Source: DATBVX01 sp963724625 (lineage in GTDB: Bacteria > Pseudomonadota > Gammaproteobacteria > Steroidobacterales > Steroidobacteraceae). Taken from it: a stretch of 64,000 nucleotides of DNA. The notes beneath the pieces were generated by a model. The model did no database searches and was not told the origin of the DNA. It was given only the letters and a program-made list of their open reading frames with translations. The stretch is from NCBI GenBank assembly GCA_963724625.1, contig CAVRVO010000017.1:62001-126000 (forward strand), given 5' to 3'. A program made the position numbers and the translations under genes. Positions 47,899-56,862 of the stretch are shown in pieces (the stretch's first letter is position 1; the number at the start of each line of letters is the position of its first letter).

Positions 47899-48906
47899 TC
47901 AACGGGGACCGGTCGAAGCCCGGCAGACCAGGCGGTATCCGAGCCGGACGGGTTTTGGGACCTTCTGCGACTTGAGCATCTGCAGAAGCAGGTCGGTAGC
48001 GGAATAAGCGAGGTCGTAACTCGGCTGATGCACCGTCGTGAGCTGCGGCCACACCGCCCGGGCGATGTACGTGTCGTCAAATCCGGCAACGGACAGCTGT
48101 TTGGGGATCTCGATGCTCATTTCGTGCGCAGCCATCATCACGCCCGCCGCCATGTCGTCGTTGCTGGCGAAGATGGCGGTTGGTGGCTTTGACTTCGTGA
48201 GCAGCTGCCGTCCGGCCTCGAGCCCGGACTCGAACTCGAACCGGCCATCTTTGACGTTGTCAGGCTCATAGGGAATGCCGTGGCGCTGAAGCGCGATGCG
48301 AAAGCCCTTCAGGCGCTGACCACTTGCGAAGTGCTCCGGATGTCCCTTGATGAAGCCGATCTGCCGGTGCCCGAGGCTGATCAGGTACTCGGTCATTTCG
48401 CACGCCGCGTTCTCATCGTCCATGTCCGCGTACGGTGTGCGATGTGGCTTCTCATTGGGCGCGATCCGCACAAATGGCAGCGAGCGCTGGTCGAGCGCTG
48501 CGATCAGGTCCACCGACTCGCTGAGTGGCGGCGTGACGACCATGCCGTCGGCACGCGTTTGATCCACCAGGCCGGTGATCTCCCGCGCCAGTTCCTCACC
48601 GCGGCCGCTGCATTGATGCACGAACAGCTGAAAGCGTTCTTCGCGGCAACGCTCCATGGCGCCGTGCTGCACGTCCACGATGTAGTTCGCGCTCGGGTTC
48701 TCGTACACGAGAGCGATCAGGTACGAGCGATTGCCAGCGAGGCTGCGTGCCGAAAGACTCGGGTGATAGTTGAGTTCCTTGACGACTGCCAGCACCCGTG
48801 CCCGAGTCTCTTCCTTGACGTTCGGCTCATCGTTGAGGACCCGCGAGACGGTCTTGATCGCGACGCCGGCCGCCTTGGCGACATCGTCGATGGTTTTGCG
48901 GCGCAT
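47899..48906 (-). CDS. LacI-family transcriptional regulator
   Basis: A 335-residue repressor. The N-terminal LacI helix-turn-helix (TIDDVAKAAGVAIKTVSRVL) and hinge are followed by a periplasmic-binding-protein-like sensor domain with FASNDDMA and GFDDTYIAR. It lies between the GH3 glucosidase and glk on the same strand. Both neighbours are preceded by the same palindrome, so it is the obvious candidate regulator of them. The effector is probably a glucose or beta-glucoside derivative. Confidence 0.93.
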   Translation of the reverse strand: MRRKTIDDVAKAAGVAIKTVSRVLNDEPNVKEETRARVLAVVKELNYHPSLSARSLAGNRSYLIALVYENPSANYIVDVQHGAMERCREERFQLFVHQCSGRGEELAREITGLVDQTRADGMVVTPPLSESVDLIAALDQRSLPFVRIAPNEKPHRTPYADMDDENAACEMTEYLISLGHRQIGFIKGHPEHFASGQRLKGFRIALQRHGIPYEPDNVKDGRFEFESGLEAGRQLLTKSKPPTAIFASNDDMAAGVMMAAHEMSIEIPKQLSVAGFDDTYIARAVWPQLTTVHQPSYDLAYSATDLLLQMLKSQKVPKPVRLGYRLVCRASTGPR

Positions 48907-48969
48907 AGATGCTTATTTCGGCGCGCGAAGGAGCGGCGAGTTTAGCGCGCGGATCGTCACTGCGCGCAC

Positions 48970-51561
48970 TTACCGTGTGCAGGCGAGCACGTCCGCTTTG
49001 CCAGTCTCGAGGCGCACGTTGGTGATGCTCAGGCCCAGCTTCCCCGCGGTACCCACGACAAACGGAGCGCTGACTTTCTTCATGTTCGCACCCGCGCTCT
49101 GGAAGCAGCTGAGAAGTACTTTCAGGCTTCGCCACTCACCGCTTGGAGCACTCTTCAGTGCCTGCGCGACGGGTACGCTGCCCTTGCATTCAATTCCGCA
49201 TTCGACGGAGAGCAGCACCTCTGCCGTGGGAGCCTGCGTAACGCGATAGTCGAAAGCCAGCGACAGTTCGCCATTGGTCTCGCGTTGCAGATCGATCGGT
49301 GCCGCGCCCTCCAGTCCGAATATGGCAGGCGCCGTGCCGTTCCAACGCGCCGCGCGCGCATCCTCCTGTGCAGCGCGATCCTCCGCGAGGACCTCGAGAC
49401 TGCCGCTGTCGGTTCCGCGGCGCGCGCCACCAGGTTCGATGCGCGGACCAGTGCCTTCCTGCACAAACAGTCGCCACCCGCGTCCGACCTTGCCTTTGGC
49501 AAAGAAGGTTCTCGAATCGATGCTCGCCGCAGCCCGGCGCGGCACGTCTTCCGACAGTGGGGCGAGGTCGCCGGAATCCGCGTAGTCGAGACCGTACCCG
49601 TATGCAAAGAGCGGATCCTCACCACCGTCGCCGCTGTTCACGCTGGTCTGGTCCGGAGTTCGTGGCCACGAGAATGAGAGCTTGCCGGTGAAATCATGGT
49701 TGACGCTGCCGTCCGCCTTGCGAAACAACACGTCCGCGACACCTCCGCCCTCCGAACCGGGCAGCCACGCGGCGACAAAGGCGCTCGAGGCATTGATCTC
49801 CGGATTCACCCAGAGCGGCCGGCCCGAGATGAACACCGCGACCACCGGAATGCCTTCGCCACCGAGTTTCTTCAGCAAGGCGAGATCAGCCTTGTCACCG
49901 GGCGAATACTCCATATCGAGCAGGTCACCCTGAAATTCCGCGTACGGGTTCTCGCCGAACACCACAATCGCGACGTCCGGTCGAGTGGCATACGCGCCTT
50001 GCCGATTCAGTTCGGCGACACCGCCCGCCGTTTTCACGGCCTCGCGGATCCCTTCATAAATGGACTGCGCGTTAGGAAACTGGGATCGCGTGGTGCCCGT
50101 GCCCTGCCACGAGAGCGTCCAGCCGCCCGATTGCTTGGCGATGTCGTCCGCACCATCGCCAGCGACGAGGACGCGTTGGCGTGGTTTGAGCGGCAGTACT
50201 TGTCCCGCGTTCTTCAGTAACACCAGCGACTCGCGCACCGCACGACGCGCCACCGCACGATGCTCTGGCGCACCGAGCAGCGCGAACTGCCCCGCGAGCG
50301 GGCGCGACGAAGGCTTGCCGGCTTCGAACAATCCCGATCGGAACTTGACACGCAGAATGCGGCGTACGGCATCGTCGAGTCGCGCGGTCGGAACCTCGCC
50401 AGAACGTGCCTGCGCCAACGTGCTCTCGTAGAGCTGCTTCCAGCTGTCCGGTGCCATGAACATGTCGAGACCGGCAATCAGCGCCGCTGGACAACTGAAG
50501 GTGGTGCAACCGGGCACCTGGCCATGCGCGTTCCAGTCGCTCACGACGATGCCATCGAACCCCATGCGGCCCTTCAGCACGCCGGTGAGGAGGCTGGCGT
50601 TGCCATGCATCTTCACGCCCTGCCAGCTCGAGTACGAGACCATCACCGACTGCACCCCTGCAGCTATGGCAGCGGGATATCCAGCCGCGTGAATGTCACG
50701 CAATTGCGCTTCGCTCGAAGGATTGTCGCCCTGGTCGCGACCCTCTGTGGTTCCGCCATCGCCGAGGAAGTGCTTGGCAGTGGCAATCACGTGCGGCGGG
50801 CGCAGGAAATCTGCGCTGCCCGGCTCGCCCTGCAACCCCGTTACCATTGCCTCGGCAAACGAGCGCACGATCTCGGGATCCTCGGAGTACGACTCGTAGG
50901 TGCGCCCCCAGCGATCGTCGCGAACCACCGCCAGCGTCGGGCCGAAATTCCATTCCTGGCCGGTGACGCGCATCTCCTTCGCGGTGACGGCACCAATCTC
51001 ACGGATGAGTTGCACGTCGCGCGTCGCGCCGAGTGCGATGTTGTGAGGAAAAATCGTGGCCCCGATGATGTTCGCGTGGCCGTGTACCGCGTCCAGGCCC
51101 CACAGCACCGGAATCCCGGCGGCGCCACCACCCTTGTCCACAGAAGCCAGGTAATACGCGTCGGCGGCAGCCAGCCACGCAGGCGCTAGCGCAAAGTCAT
51201 CGCCGCCAGGGCCCGAGTTGCCGCCATTGAGCACTGACCCGAGTCGATAACGATGCACATCTTCCGGTGTAACGCTGGCGACGTCCGCCTGGATGATCTG
51301 CCCCACCTTGTCTTCGAGCGACATCGAGGTGAGCAGCTGCGTGATGCGCTGCTCGAGCGCGGCGTCGGACGGCAAAGGACTCCTGGTTTCGGGCCAGAGC
51401 GAGGGGTGCGCGGTGCCAGGAGCAGCTGAGGGTTGCGCGGCAGACTGCGGCGGGCCCTCGGATTCGCGCGGCGAACAGCCTACGGATACGAGTGGGAGCA
51501 TCGCGTACAGTACGACGCCGGCACGTCGCCATGAAATGCCCTGCGCGGAATTCGGGTTCAT
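48970..51561 (-). CDS. GH3 beta-glucosidase, lipoprotein (ExoP-like exo-beta-glucanase)
   Basis: An 863-residue exported enzyme. The signal ends VSVGC (lipobox, Cys29). The GH3 domain contains GLDAVHGH, AKHFLGDGGT and the nucleophile aspartate in VVSDWNAHG. The second (C-terminal) GH3 domain follows, then a beta-sandwich resembling the galactose-binding domain of ExoP-type enzymes. It should release glucose from beta-linked glucans or cello-oligosaccharides in the periplasm. The start at 51561 puts the signal at the N-terminus. Confidence 0.93.
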   Translation of the reverse strand: MNPNSAQGISWRRAGVVLYAMLPLVSVGCSPRESEGPPQSAAQPSAAPGTAHPSLWPETRSPLPSDAALEQRITQLLTSMSLEDKVGQIIQADVASVTPEDVHRYRLGSVLNGGNSGPGGDDFALAPAWLAAADAYYLASVDKGGGAAGIPVLWGLDAVHGHANIIGATIFPHNIALGATRDVQLIREIGAVTAKEMRVTGQEWNFGPTLAVVRDDRWGRTYESYSEDPEIVRSFAEAMVTGLQGEPGSADFLRPPHVIATAKHFLGDGGTTEGRDQGDNPSSEAQLRDIHAAGYPAAIAAGVQSVMVSYSSWQGVKMHGNASLLTGVLKGRMGFDGIVVSDWNAHGQVPGCTTFSCPAALIAGLDMFMAPDSWKQLYESTLAQARSGEVPTARLDDAVRRILRVKFRSGLFEAGKPSSRPLAGQFALLGAPEHRAVARRAVRESLVLLKNAGQVLPLKPRQRVLVAGDGADDIAKQSGGWTLSWQGTGTTRSQFPNAQSIYEGIREAVKTAGGVAELNRQGAYATRPDVAIVVFGENPYAEFQGDLLDMEYSPGDKADLALLKKLGGEGIPVVAVFISGRPLWVNPEINASSAFVAAWLPGSEGGGVADVLFRKADGSVNHDFTGKLSFSWPRTPDQTSVNSGDGGEDPLFAYGYGLDYADSGDLAPLSEDVPRRAAASIDSRTFFAKGKVGRGWRLFVQEGTGPRIEPGGARRGTDSGSLEVLAEDRAAQEDARAARWNGTAPAIFGLEGAAPIDLQRETNGELSLAFDYRVTQAPTAEVLLSVECGIECKGSVPVAQALKSAPSGEWRSLKVLLSCFQSAGANMKKVSAPFVVGTAGKLGLSITNVRLETGKADVLACTR

Positions 51562-51630
51562 TGCAGCTCGCCGCCTGCCGATTAGTTTGTGTTGATGAGA
51601 CGCCAAGCGCGCGCGAGGATCACACGACAT

Positions 51631-51644
51631 TGACAACGCTGTCA
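51631..51644. promoter_or_regulatory. LacI-family operator before the GH3 gene
   Basis: TGACAACGCTGTCA differs from the glk operator by one base in 14. On the minus strand it also overlaps a perfect TTGACA (51645-51640). It lies 70 bases before the GH3 start codon. Confidence 0.75.
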
Positions 51645-51727
51645 ATTTTCCTGTGGCTCGCACCCAATGGCCCCAGGAGATTCAGGTCTCCGGAGAGATT
51701 TCCTCGGTATTTACGCGGTGGTGTCGA

Positions 51728-51997
51728 TCAGGAGTTCCGGTCACCCAACAACAGCAGCGTGTCGATCTCCGCTTCGGCGGCAATCCAATCCTCGAGCTCG
51801 CTGCCGGGCGAGAAGTGTCGCCTCTCAGCACGGTAATACGCAGCAGTAGCAATCATCGCCTGGCGATCGCTCTTGGTGATGCTCGTCAATTCCGCCGACG
51901 CGGGCGGCGCTTGGAGTGTCGCTTTGGCGGCCTTTGCTTTACGAATGCGCTTCGGCCTGGCGGGTGCTGAATTCTGGTTGGGGTTGCGTTCTGACAT
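51728..51997 (-). CDS. DUF2934 domain protein
   Basis: An 89-residue protein with a basic, proline/alanine-rich N-terminus and a C-terminal DUF2934 motif (IATAAYYRAERR ... DWIAAEAEIDTLL). Function unknown. ATG 51997 is preceded by GGAGG. It is divergent from the ABC transporter genes. Confidence 0.75.
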   Translation of the reverse strand: MSERNPNQNSAPARPKRIRKAKAAKATLQAPPASAELTSITKSDRQAMIATAAYYRAERRHFSPGSELEDWIAAEAEIDTLLLLGDRNS

Positions 51998-52190
51998 GCC
52001 TGGATCCTCCGCCACGATTATCTGAGTCGAAGTGTTACGGCTGTTAGATATACCTCCACGCGCGGTGCATCAGCCAGATCGGCGAACTCTGGGCGAACTC
52101 GGGGCGAACGAGTAGCGCTGTTCGGCCTTGTGGCCGACCAAGTGGATCGGGGACGATAAGTGCGCGTCTTTCGACGGATATGGATGGAAT

Positions 52191-52865
52191 GTGCTCAAGC
52201 TGCGCGCCGTGTCCCGAAGCTTTCGTGAAGGCGAACGCCTGCACCGGGTGCTCGAGGGCGCCAACGCCGAGATCAGGGAGCGCGAATTCGTAGCGATCGT
52301 CGGGCGCAGCGGGTCCGGTAAGTCCACCCTGCTCAACCTGATCAGTGGCATCGATGCTCCCGATGCCGGGACTATCGAGTTCGACGGCACGGTGATTTCC
52401 GCGCTTCCGGAACCCGAGCGCACGCTCTTCCGGCGTCGTCACGTCGGCTTCGTGTATCAGTTCTTCAACCTGATCCCGACTCTCAATGTCGAGGAGAATG
52501 TGCGCCTGGCGCTCGAGCTCGATGGCGTACGAGGTGTCCCTGCCCGACGCCGAGCTCGCGAGCTGCTGGAACAGGTCGGCCTCGGCGCCCGACTCACGAG
52601 CGCCACCGACGTGCTCTCGGGCGGCGAGCAGCAGCGCGTCGCGATTGCACGCGCCCTCGTGCACCAGCCTCAGCTGCTGCTGGCGGATGAACCGACCGGC
52701 AATCTCGACGAGGACACTGGAAGACAGATCCAGGAGCTGCTGTGCGCGCTGGTGCGTGACGTAGGCTCGACTCTCCTCCTCGCCACGCATGCCCAGGTCC
52801 CGCGCGCCACGGCTGACCGTGTGCTTGAGCTCAAGGACGGCCAGCTTCACGAGGTCGCGCGATGA
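52191..52865 (+). CDS. ABC transporter ATP-binding protein (LolD/MacB/AttE type)
   Basis: A 224-residue ATPase with Walker A GRSGSGKST, signature LSGGEQQRV, Walker B LLLADEP and the short-loop arrangement of the lipoprotein/antimicrobial-peptide extrusion group. It ends in an ATGA overlap with the permease gene. GTG 52191 begins the classical VLKLRAVSRSF start; an ATG exists 63 bases upstream without a better site. Confidence 0.92.
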   Translation: MLKLRAVSRSFREGERLHRVLEGANAEIREREFVAIVGRSGSGKSTLLNLISGIDAPDAGTIEFDGTVISALPEPERTLFRRRHVGFVYQFFNLIPTLNVEENVRLALELDGVRGVPARRRARELLEQVGLGARLTSATDVLSGGEQQRVAIARALVHQPQLLLADEPTGNLDEDTGRQIQELLCALVRDVGSTLLLATHAQVPRATADRVLELKDGQLHEVAR

Positions 52866-55387
52866 TTCCAACCCTTTGGCGCGCCTCGGCGCGGCACCTG
52901 CTGCGCCATCCAGCGCAATTCTTTCTCACCGTACTCGGGCTGGCCCTGGGTGTGGCTACCGTCACCGCCATCGATCTGGCTGCCCGGAGTGCCGAGCGAG
53001 CATTGCGGCTTTCGGTCGAGGCTGTGAACGGTCGCGCGACCCACCAGATTCTCGGCGGGCCTACCGGCCTCGACGAAGCGCTGTATGCGCGCTTACGAAC
53101 GCAGGACCTTGGCATCGAGTTCGCACCGGTAGTGGATGGCTACGCAGAAATCTCCGGGCGCAGCATTCTCGTGCTCGGGGTCGACATTCTCGCCGACTCG
53201 CGGGTGCGCGAATTCAGTGCCCTGCCGGGCGGCGCCAGCATCGCCTCGTTGCGGCAATGGATGAACGAGCCGGGAATGGCGCTGGCATCGCACACCACCG
53301 TTGCGGCGCTCGGCCTGAGTGCCAGCGCGCCATTTCGCCTCGACATTGCCGGCACCGAACACCGTGGCAAGCTGTTCGCGACTCTCGACGATCAGCCCGG
53401 CCTCGATAGTGTCCTGGTCGTCGACATCGCCACCGCGCAGGAGTGGTTTGCTGCACTGGGTCGCCTGTCGCGCATCGACGTGCGCGTGGCTGAGGGCGAG
53501 CCCGGCGCGCGTCAGTTGCGCGCGCTGCAAGCGCTGTTGCCGGCCGGTGTTCAGTTGACAACCAGCTCCCAGCGCAGTGGTGAGCTCACAGGCCTGACCG
53601 CCGCGTTCACGACCAATCTGCATGCCTTGAGCCTGCTCGCGCTGCTGGTCAGCGCGTTCCTGATCTTCAACAGCGCCAGCTTCGCAGTAGTGCAACGGCG
53701 CGAATTGATCAGCACGCTGCGCGCGCTTGGTGTCACGCGCACCGAGGTGTTGGCTGTCGTGATGCTGGAAGCTGCGGCGCTCGGGACACTGGGGGCGTTG
53801 CTCGGCGTGGCAGCCGGTATCGAGCTCGCGCGCGTCCTCCTTCTGATGGTCTCGCGCACCATCAACGATCTTTATTTCGTGGTCTCGGTCGGCGAACTCT
53901 CGGTGGATCCACGATCCGTCGGCATCGCGGCCGTGATCGGGATTGGCGTTGCAGTCATCGCAGCACTGGCGCCAGCCCTGGAGGCCGCCCGATCGCCAGC
54001 CAACCTCGGGTGGCGTCGCTCGGTGCTGGAAGCGCGCGCCTCCCGCGGGGCGAGCGCGCTGGCTCTGGCAAGCGGCGGCCTTCTTGTCGCCGGCGCATCG
54101 CTCGCGGTCCTTCCCAGCCGCAGCCTCCTCGTGGGCTTTGCGGCCATGCTGCTCCTGCTATTGAGCGTGGCGTTTCTCGCGCCCGCCATACTGCGTGGCG
54201 CGAGCTTTGTCTCCGCATTCGTGGCCGATCGCGTCGGCGCAACGTGGCGACTTGCGCTCACCGGTGCGGCGAGCTCGCTCAGCCGCACTGGTATTGCGGT
54301 CGCGGCGCTGAGCGTGGCGATCAGCGCGACCATCGGGATCGCCGTCATGGTGTCGAGCTTTCGCGCCTCGCTCGAGGCATGGCTCACGCGAACGCTGCGA
54401 GCGGATATCTACATCACGGCGCCGGGACCGGGATTTGCGCGGCCCGAGCGCTCAATCGACCCCGACGTGGTCGCGCGCCTCCTCGCGGTTCCCGGCATCC
54501 TGGAACACAGCGCAGGCCGCCGGGTCAGCGTCGATTCAGTGCAGGGTCCGGTGCTGCTCGATGTGCTGCAACCGGCGACTCATAGTTTCGAGGGGATCAC
54601 GCTCGTCGCGGGGCAGCCCCAGGATGTCTGGAGAGCATTCGGTACTGGCGCGTTGCTGGTCTCCGAGTCCTTCGCATACCGCAATAAGCTCACCTTGGGG
54701 AATTCCATTCCGCTGCGGGCACCCGATGGCTGGCGTTCCTTCACCGTTGCGGGGATTTACCGTGAGTACGGCAGCGATCGCGGCACGATCTTGATGCATC
54801 GGGCGCACTACCTTCGGACCTGGCACGACGAAGCGGTGACCTCTCTCGGACTGTATCTGCGCGCGGGATACCGGGATCGCGACGTGATCGACGCGCTGCG
54901 CGAGACCACGCGCAACAGCCAGGCACTACTCATCCGCTCCAGCCGGGAATTGCGCGACCTGTCGATGGAGATCTTTGAGCGCACGTTCGCAATCACGAGA
55001 GTGCTCTACTGGCTCGCGTCTATCGTCGCAATGGTCGGCCTGTTTGCGGCGTTGCTGGCTCACGGCCTGGAACGATCGCGCCAGCTCGCGCTGCTTCGAG
55101 CCCTGGGCCTCACGCCGCGTGGCGCAGGCGCGTTGATCAGCGTGCAGGCGCTGCTCCTTGGCATCGTCGCTGGCCTGGCGGCGATTCCAGCCGGCCTCCT
55201 CACGGCGGCCGTCCTGGTGCTGGTGATCAATCGGCGCGCCTTCGGCTGGCACATCGACCTGAACGTGAGTGGCGGGCCGATCCTCAATGCGCTGCTGATT
55301 GCGATTGCGGCCGCATTCCTGGCCAGCATTTATCCGGCGATGCGCGCCGCAATGCCACGGATCGCTGCCGGTCTGCGCGAGGAATGA
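52862..55387 (+). CDS. FtsX-type ABC transporter permease
   Basis: An 841-residue membrane protein with an N-terminal helix, a large periplasmic region and two FtsX-type transmembrane clusters (about 250-450 and 700-841). One polypeptide therefore provides what in LolC/LolE or AttF/AttG is made by two proteins. Start and stop overlap both neighbours by four bases, so the three genes form one translational unit. It probably transports a lipid-linked or hydrophobic envelope substrate. Confidence 0.88.
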   Translation: MIPTLWRASARHLLRHPAQFFLTVLGLALGVATVTAIDLAARSAERALRLSVEAVNGRATHQILGGPTGLDEALYARLRTQDLGIEFAPVVDGYAEISGRSILVLGVDILADSRVREFSALPGGASIASLRQWMNEPGMALASHTTVAALGLSASAPFRLDIAGTEHRGKLFATLDDQPGLDSVLVVDIATAQEWFAALGRLSRIDVRVAEGEPGARQLRALQALLPAGVQLTTSSQRSGELTGLTAAFTTNLHALSLLALLVSAFLIFNSASFAVVQRRELISTLRALGVTRTEVLAVVMLEAAALGTLGALLGVAAGIELARVLLLMVSRTINDLYFVVSVGELSVDPRSVGIAAVIGIGVAVIAALAPALEAARSPANLGWRRSVLEARASRGASALALASGGLLVAGASLAVLPSRSLLVGFAAMLLLLLSVAFLAPAILRGASFVSAFVADRVGATWRLALTGAASSLSRTGIAVAALSVAISATIGIAVMVSSFRASLEAWLTRTLRADIYITAPGPGFARPERSIDPDVVARLLAVPGILEHSAGRRVSVDSVQGPVLLDVLQPATHSFEGITLVAGQPQDVWRAFGTGALLVSESFAYRNKLTLGNSIPLRAPDGWRSFTVAGIYREYGSDRGTILMHRAHYLRTWHDEAVTSLGLYLRAGYRDRDVIDALRETTRNSQALLIRSSRELRDLSMEIFERTFAITRVLYWLASIVAMVGLFAALLAHGLERSRQLALLRALGLTPRGAGALISVQALLLGIVAGLAAIPAGLLTAAVLVLVINRRAFGWHIDLNVSGGPILNALLIAIAAAFLASIYPAMRAAMPRIAAGLREE

Positions 55388-56571
55388 TGCGCATCACCCT
55401 GTCAACGGTGCTTGCGCTGCTGGCCGTCGCGTGCGCGCCCGCGCCGGATCGCAGTGAGTTGCCGCGTGCGCCGTCCGCTCCTCGCCTCGAGGCGATCCTC
55501 GGCAGCGACGGTGCGGATGACTACACGCATGCCCGCGCACCGCACCGTTTTGAGTTCCCCGTCGATCATGGCCCGCACAGCGACTTTCGTCATGAGTGGT
55601 GGTATTTCACCGGCCATCTCGATGCCCAGAGTGGCCAGCGGTTCGGATTCGAGCTGACGTTTTTCCGCCTCGCACTCCTGGCGCCTTCACAGCCACTCAG
55701 CGGCGGTGAGTCCCGTTGGCGGACGAAGCAACTGTACGCCGCTCACTTCGCGATCACAGATCTCGAGCGTCGTGCCTTTCATTCCACCGGGCGATTTGCA
55801 CGCGATGCATTGGGGCTCGCAGGTGCTGACGGTGCGCCGCTACGCGTCTGGCTCGACGACTGGATGCTCACCGTACCGGATGATTCGCGCCAGCCGTGGA
55901 CGCTTCGTGCGCACGAAGCGCCCTATCGACTCGAGCTCGAGCTGCGTCCTGATCTGGAACCGGTGTTGAACGGCGATGCGGGTCTGAGCCACAAGTCGGC
56001 CAGTGGCCCGGCCGCAAGCTACTACTATTCGATCCCTCGCCTCACGGTTCGCGGCACTGTGGGCCGGGACGCCGACAGCCTAAAGGTCACTGGCACCGCG
56101 TGGTTGGACCGCGAATGGGGCAGCGATGGCCTGGCACCGGACGAGCCCGGGTGGGACTGGTTCGCGCTGCAACTCGATGACGGCAGCTCGCTCATGTTCT
56201 ATTCATTGCGTCGTACCGACGGCGCACGCGACCCGGCGAGCGCCGGCACCTATGTCGATGCCTCGGGCGTGGCGCACGCCCTGCGGGATCAGGATGTGCA
56301 GCTCTCAGTCCACGGACAATGGCAAAGTCCGCGCGGGGGCGTCTATCCCGCCAAGTGGCGGCTGCAGGTCCCGAGCCTTGGGCTCGAGCTGCAATTGCAC
56401 CCCGTGCTCGCCGACCAGGAGCTCGACACGACGCCGAGGTATTGGGAGGGCGCGGTCGATGTGATCGGCACTCACAGCGGCGCCGCGCTGCGCGGACGCG
56501 GCTATGTCGAGCTGACGGGATACGCAAATGCCCCCGTCGATGCGAGAATACGCGCGCGCCAGGGTGAATGA
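55384..56571 (+). CDS. AttH/CrtC-like lipocalin-type lipoprotein
   Basis: A 395-residue lipoprotein (signal ends LAVAC) with the AttH/hydroxyneurosporene synthase signature HEWWYFTGHLD and GTAWLDREWGSDGL. AttH proteins are encoded with ABC genes of the AttE-AttF/G type, as here, and bind or act on a hydrophobic ligand handled by the transporter. The tightly overlapping genes support a joint function. The ligand is unknown. Confidence 0.88.
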   Translation: MMRITLSTVLALLAVACAPAPDRSELPRAPSAPRLEAILGSDGADDYTHARAPHRFEFPVDHGPHSDFRHEWWYFTGHLDAQSGQRFGFELTFFRLALLAPSQPLSGGESRWRTKQLYAAHFAITDLERRAFHSTGRFARDALGLAGADGAPLRVWLDDWMLTVPDDSRQPWTLRAHEAPYRLELELRPDLEPVLNGDAGLSHKSASGPAASYYYSIPRLTVRGTVGRDADSLKVTGTAWLDREWGSDGLAPDEPGWDWFALQLDDGSSLMFYSLRRTDGARDPASAGTYVDASGVAHALRDQDVQLSVHGQWQSPRGGVYPAKWRLQVPSLGLELQLHPVLADQELDTTPRYWEGAVDVIGTHSGAALRGRGYVELTGYANAPVDARIRARQGE

Positions 56572-56598
56572 ATTCCTCAAGCACCTACGGAGAATGTC

Positions 56599-56832
56599 AT
56601 GAAGAATCGGATAGTCGCATTGCTGACCATGGGCCTGTTGCTGGGCCTGGCTGGCTGCGAGAAGGAAGGCCCTGCCGAACAGGCAGGCAAGCAGATCGAC
56701 CAGGCGGCGGAGCAGACGGGAGACGCGATGAAGGAAGCGGCGGACGACGCGGCGGACGCGACCAAAGAGGCTGGCCAGGAAATCAAGGAGGGTGCCGAGC
56801 AAGTCCAGGACGATATGAAGAAGGACAACTGA
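56599..56832 (+). CDS. Small helical lipoprotein
   Basis: A 77-residue lipoprotein: signal to LAGC, then about 55 residues of Ala/Glu/Lys/Asp-rich 11-mer-like helix (AEQTGDAMKEAADDAADATK), reminiscent of LEA-type proteins. It lies 27 bases after attH-like and before the oxidoreductase gene. The function is not known; a stress-protective or membrane-coating role is a guess. Confidence 0.75.
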   Translation: MKNRIVALLTMGLLLGLAGCEKEGPAEQAGKQIDQAAEQTGDAMKEAADDAADATKEAGQEIKEGAEQVQDDMKKDN

Positions 56833-56862
56833 TCGCGAGGACGGTTGCCCAGGAGCGTTCGC

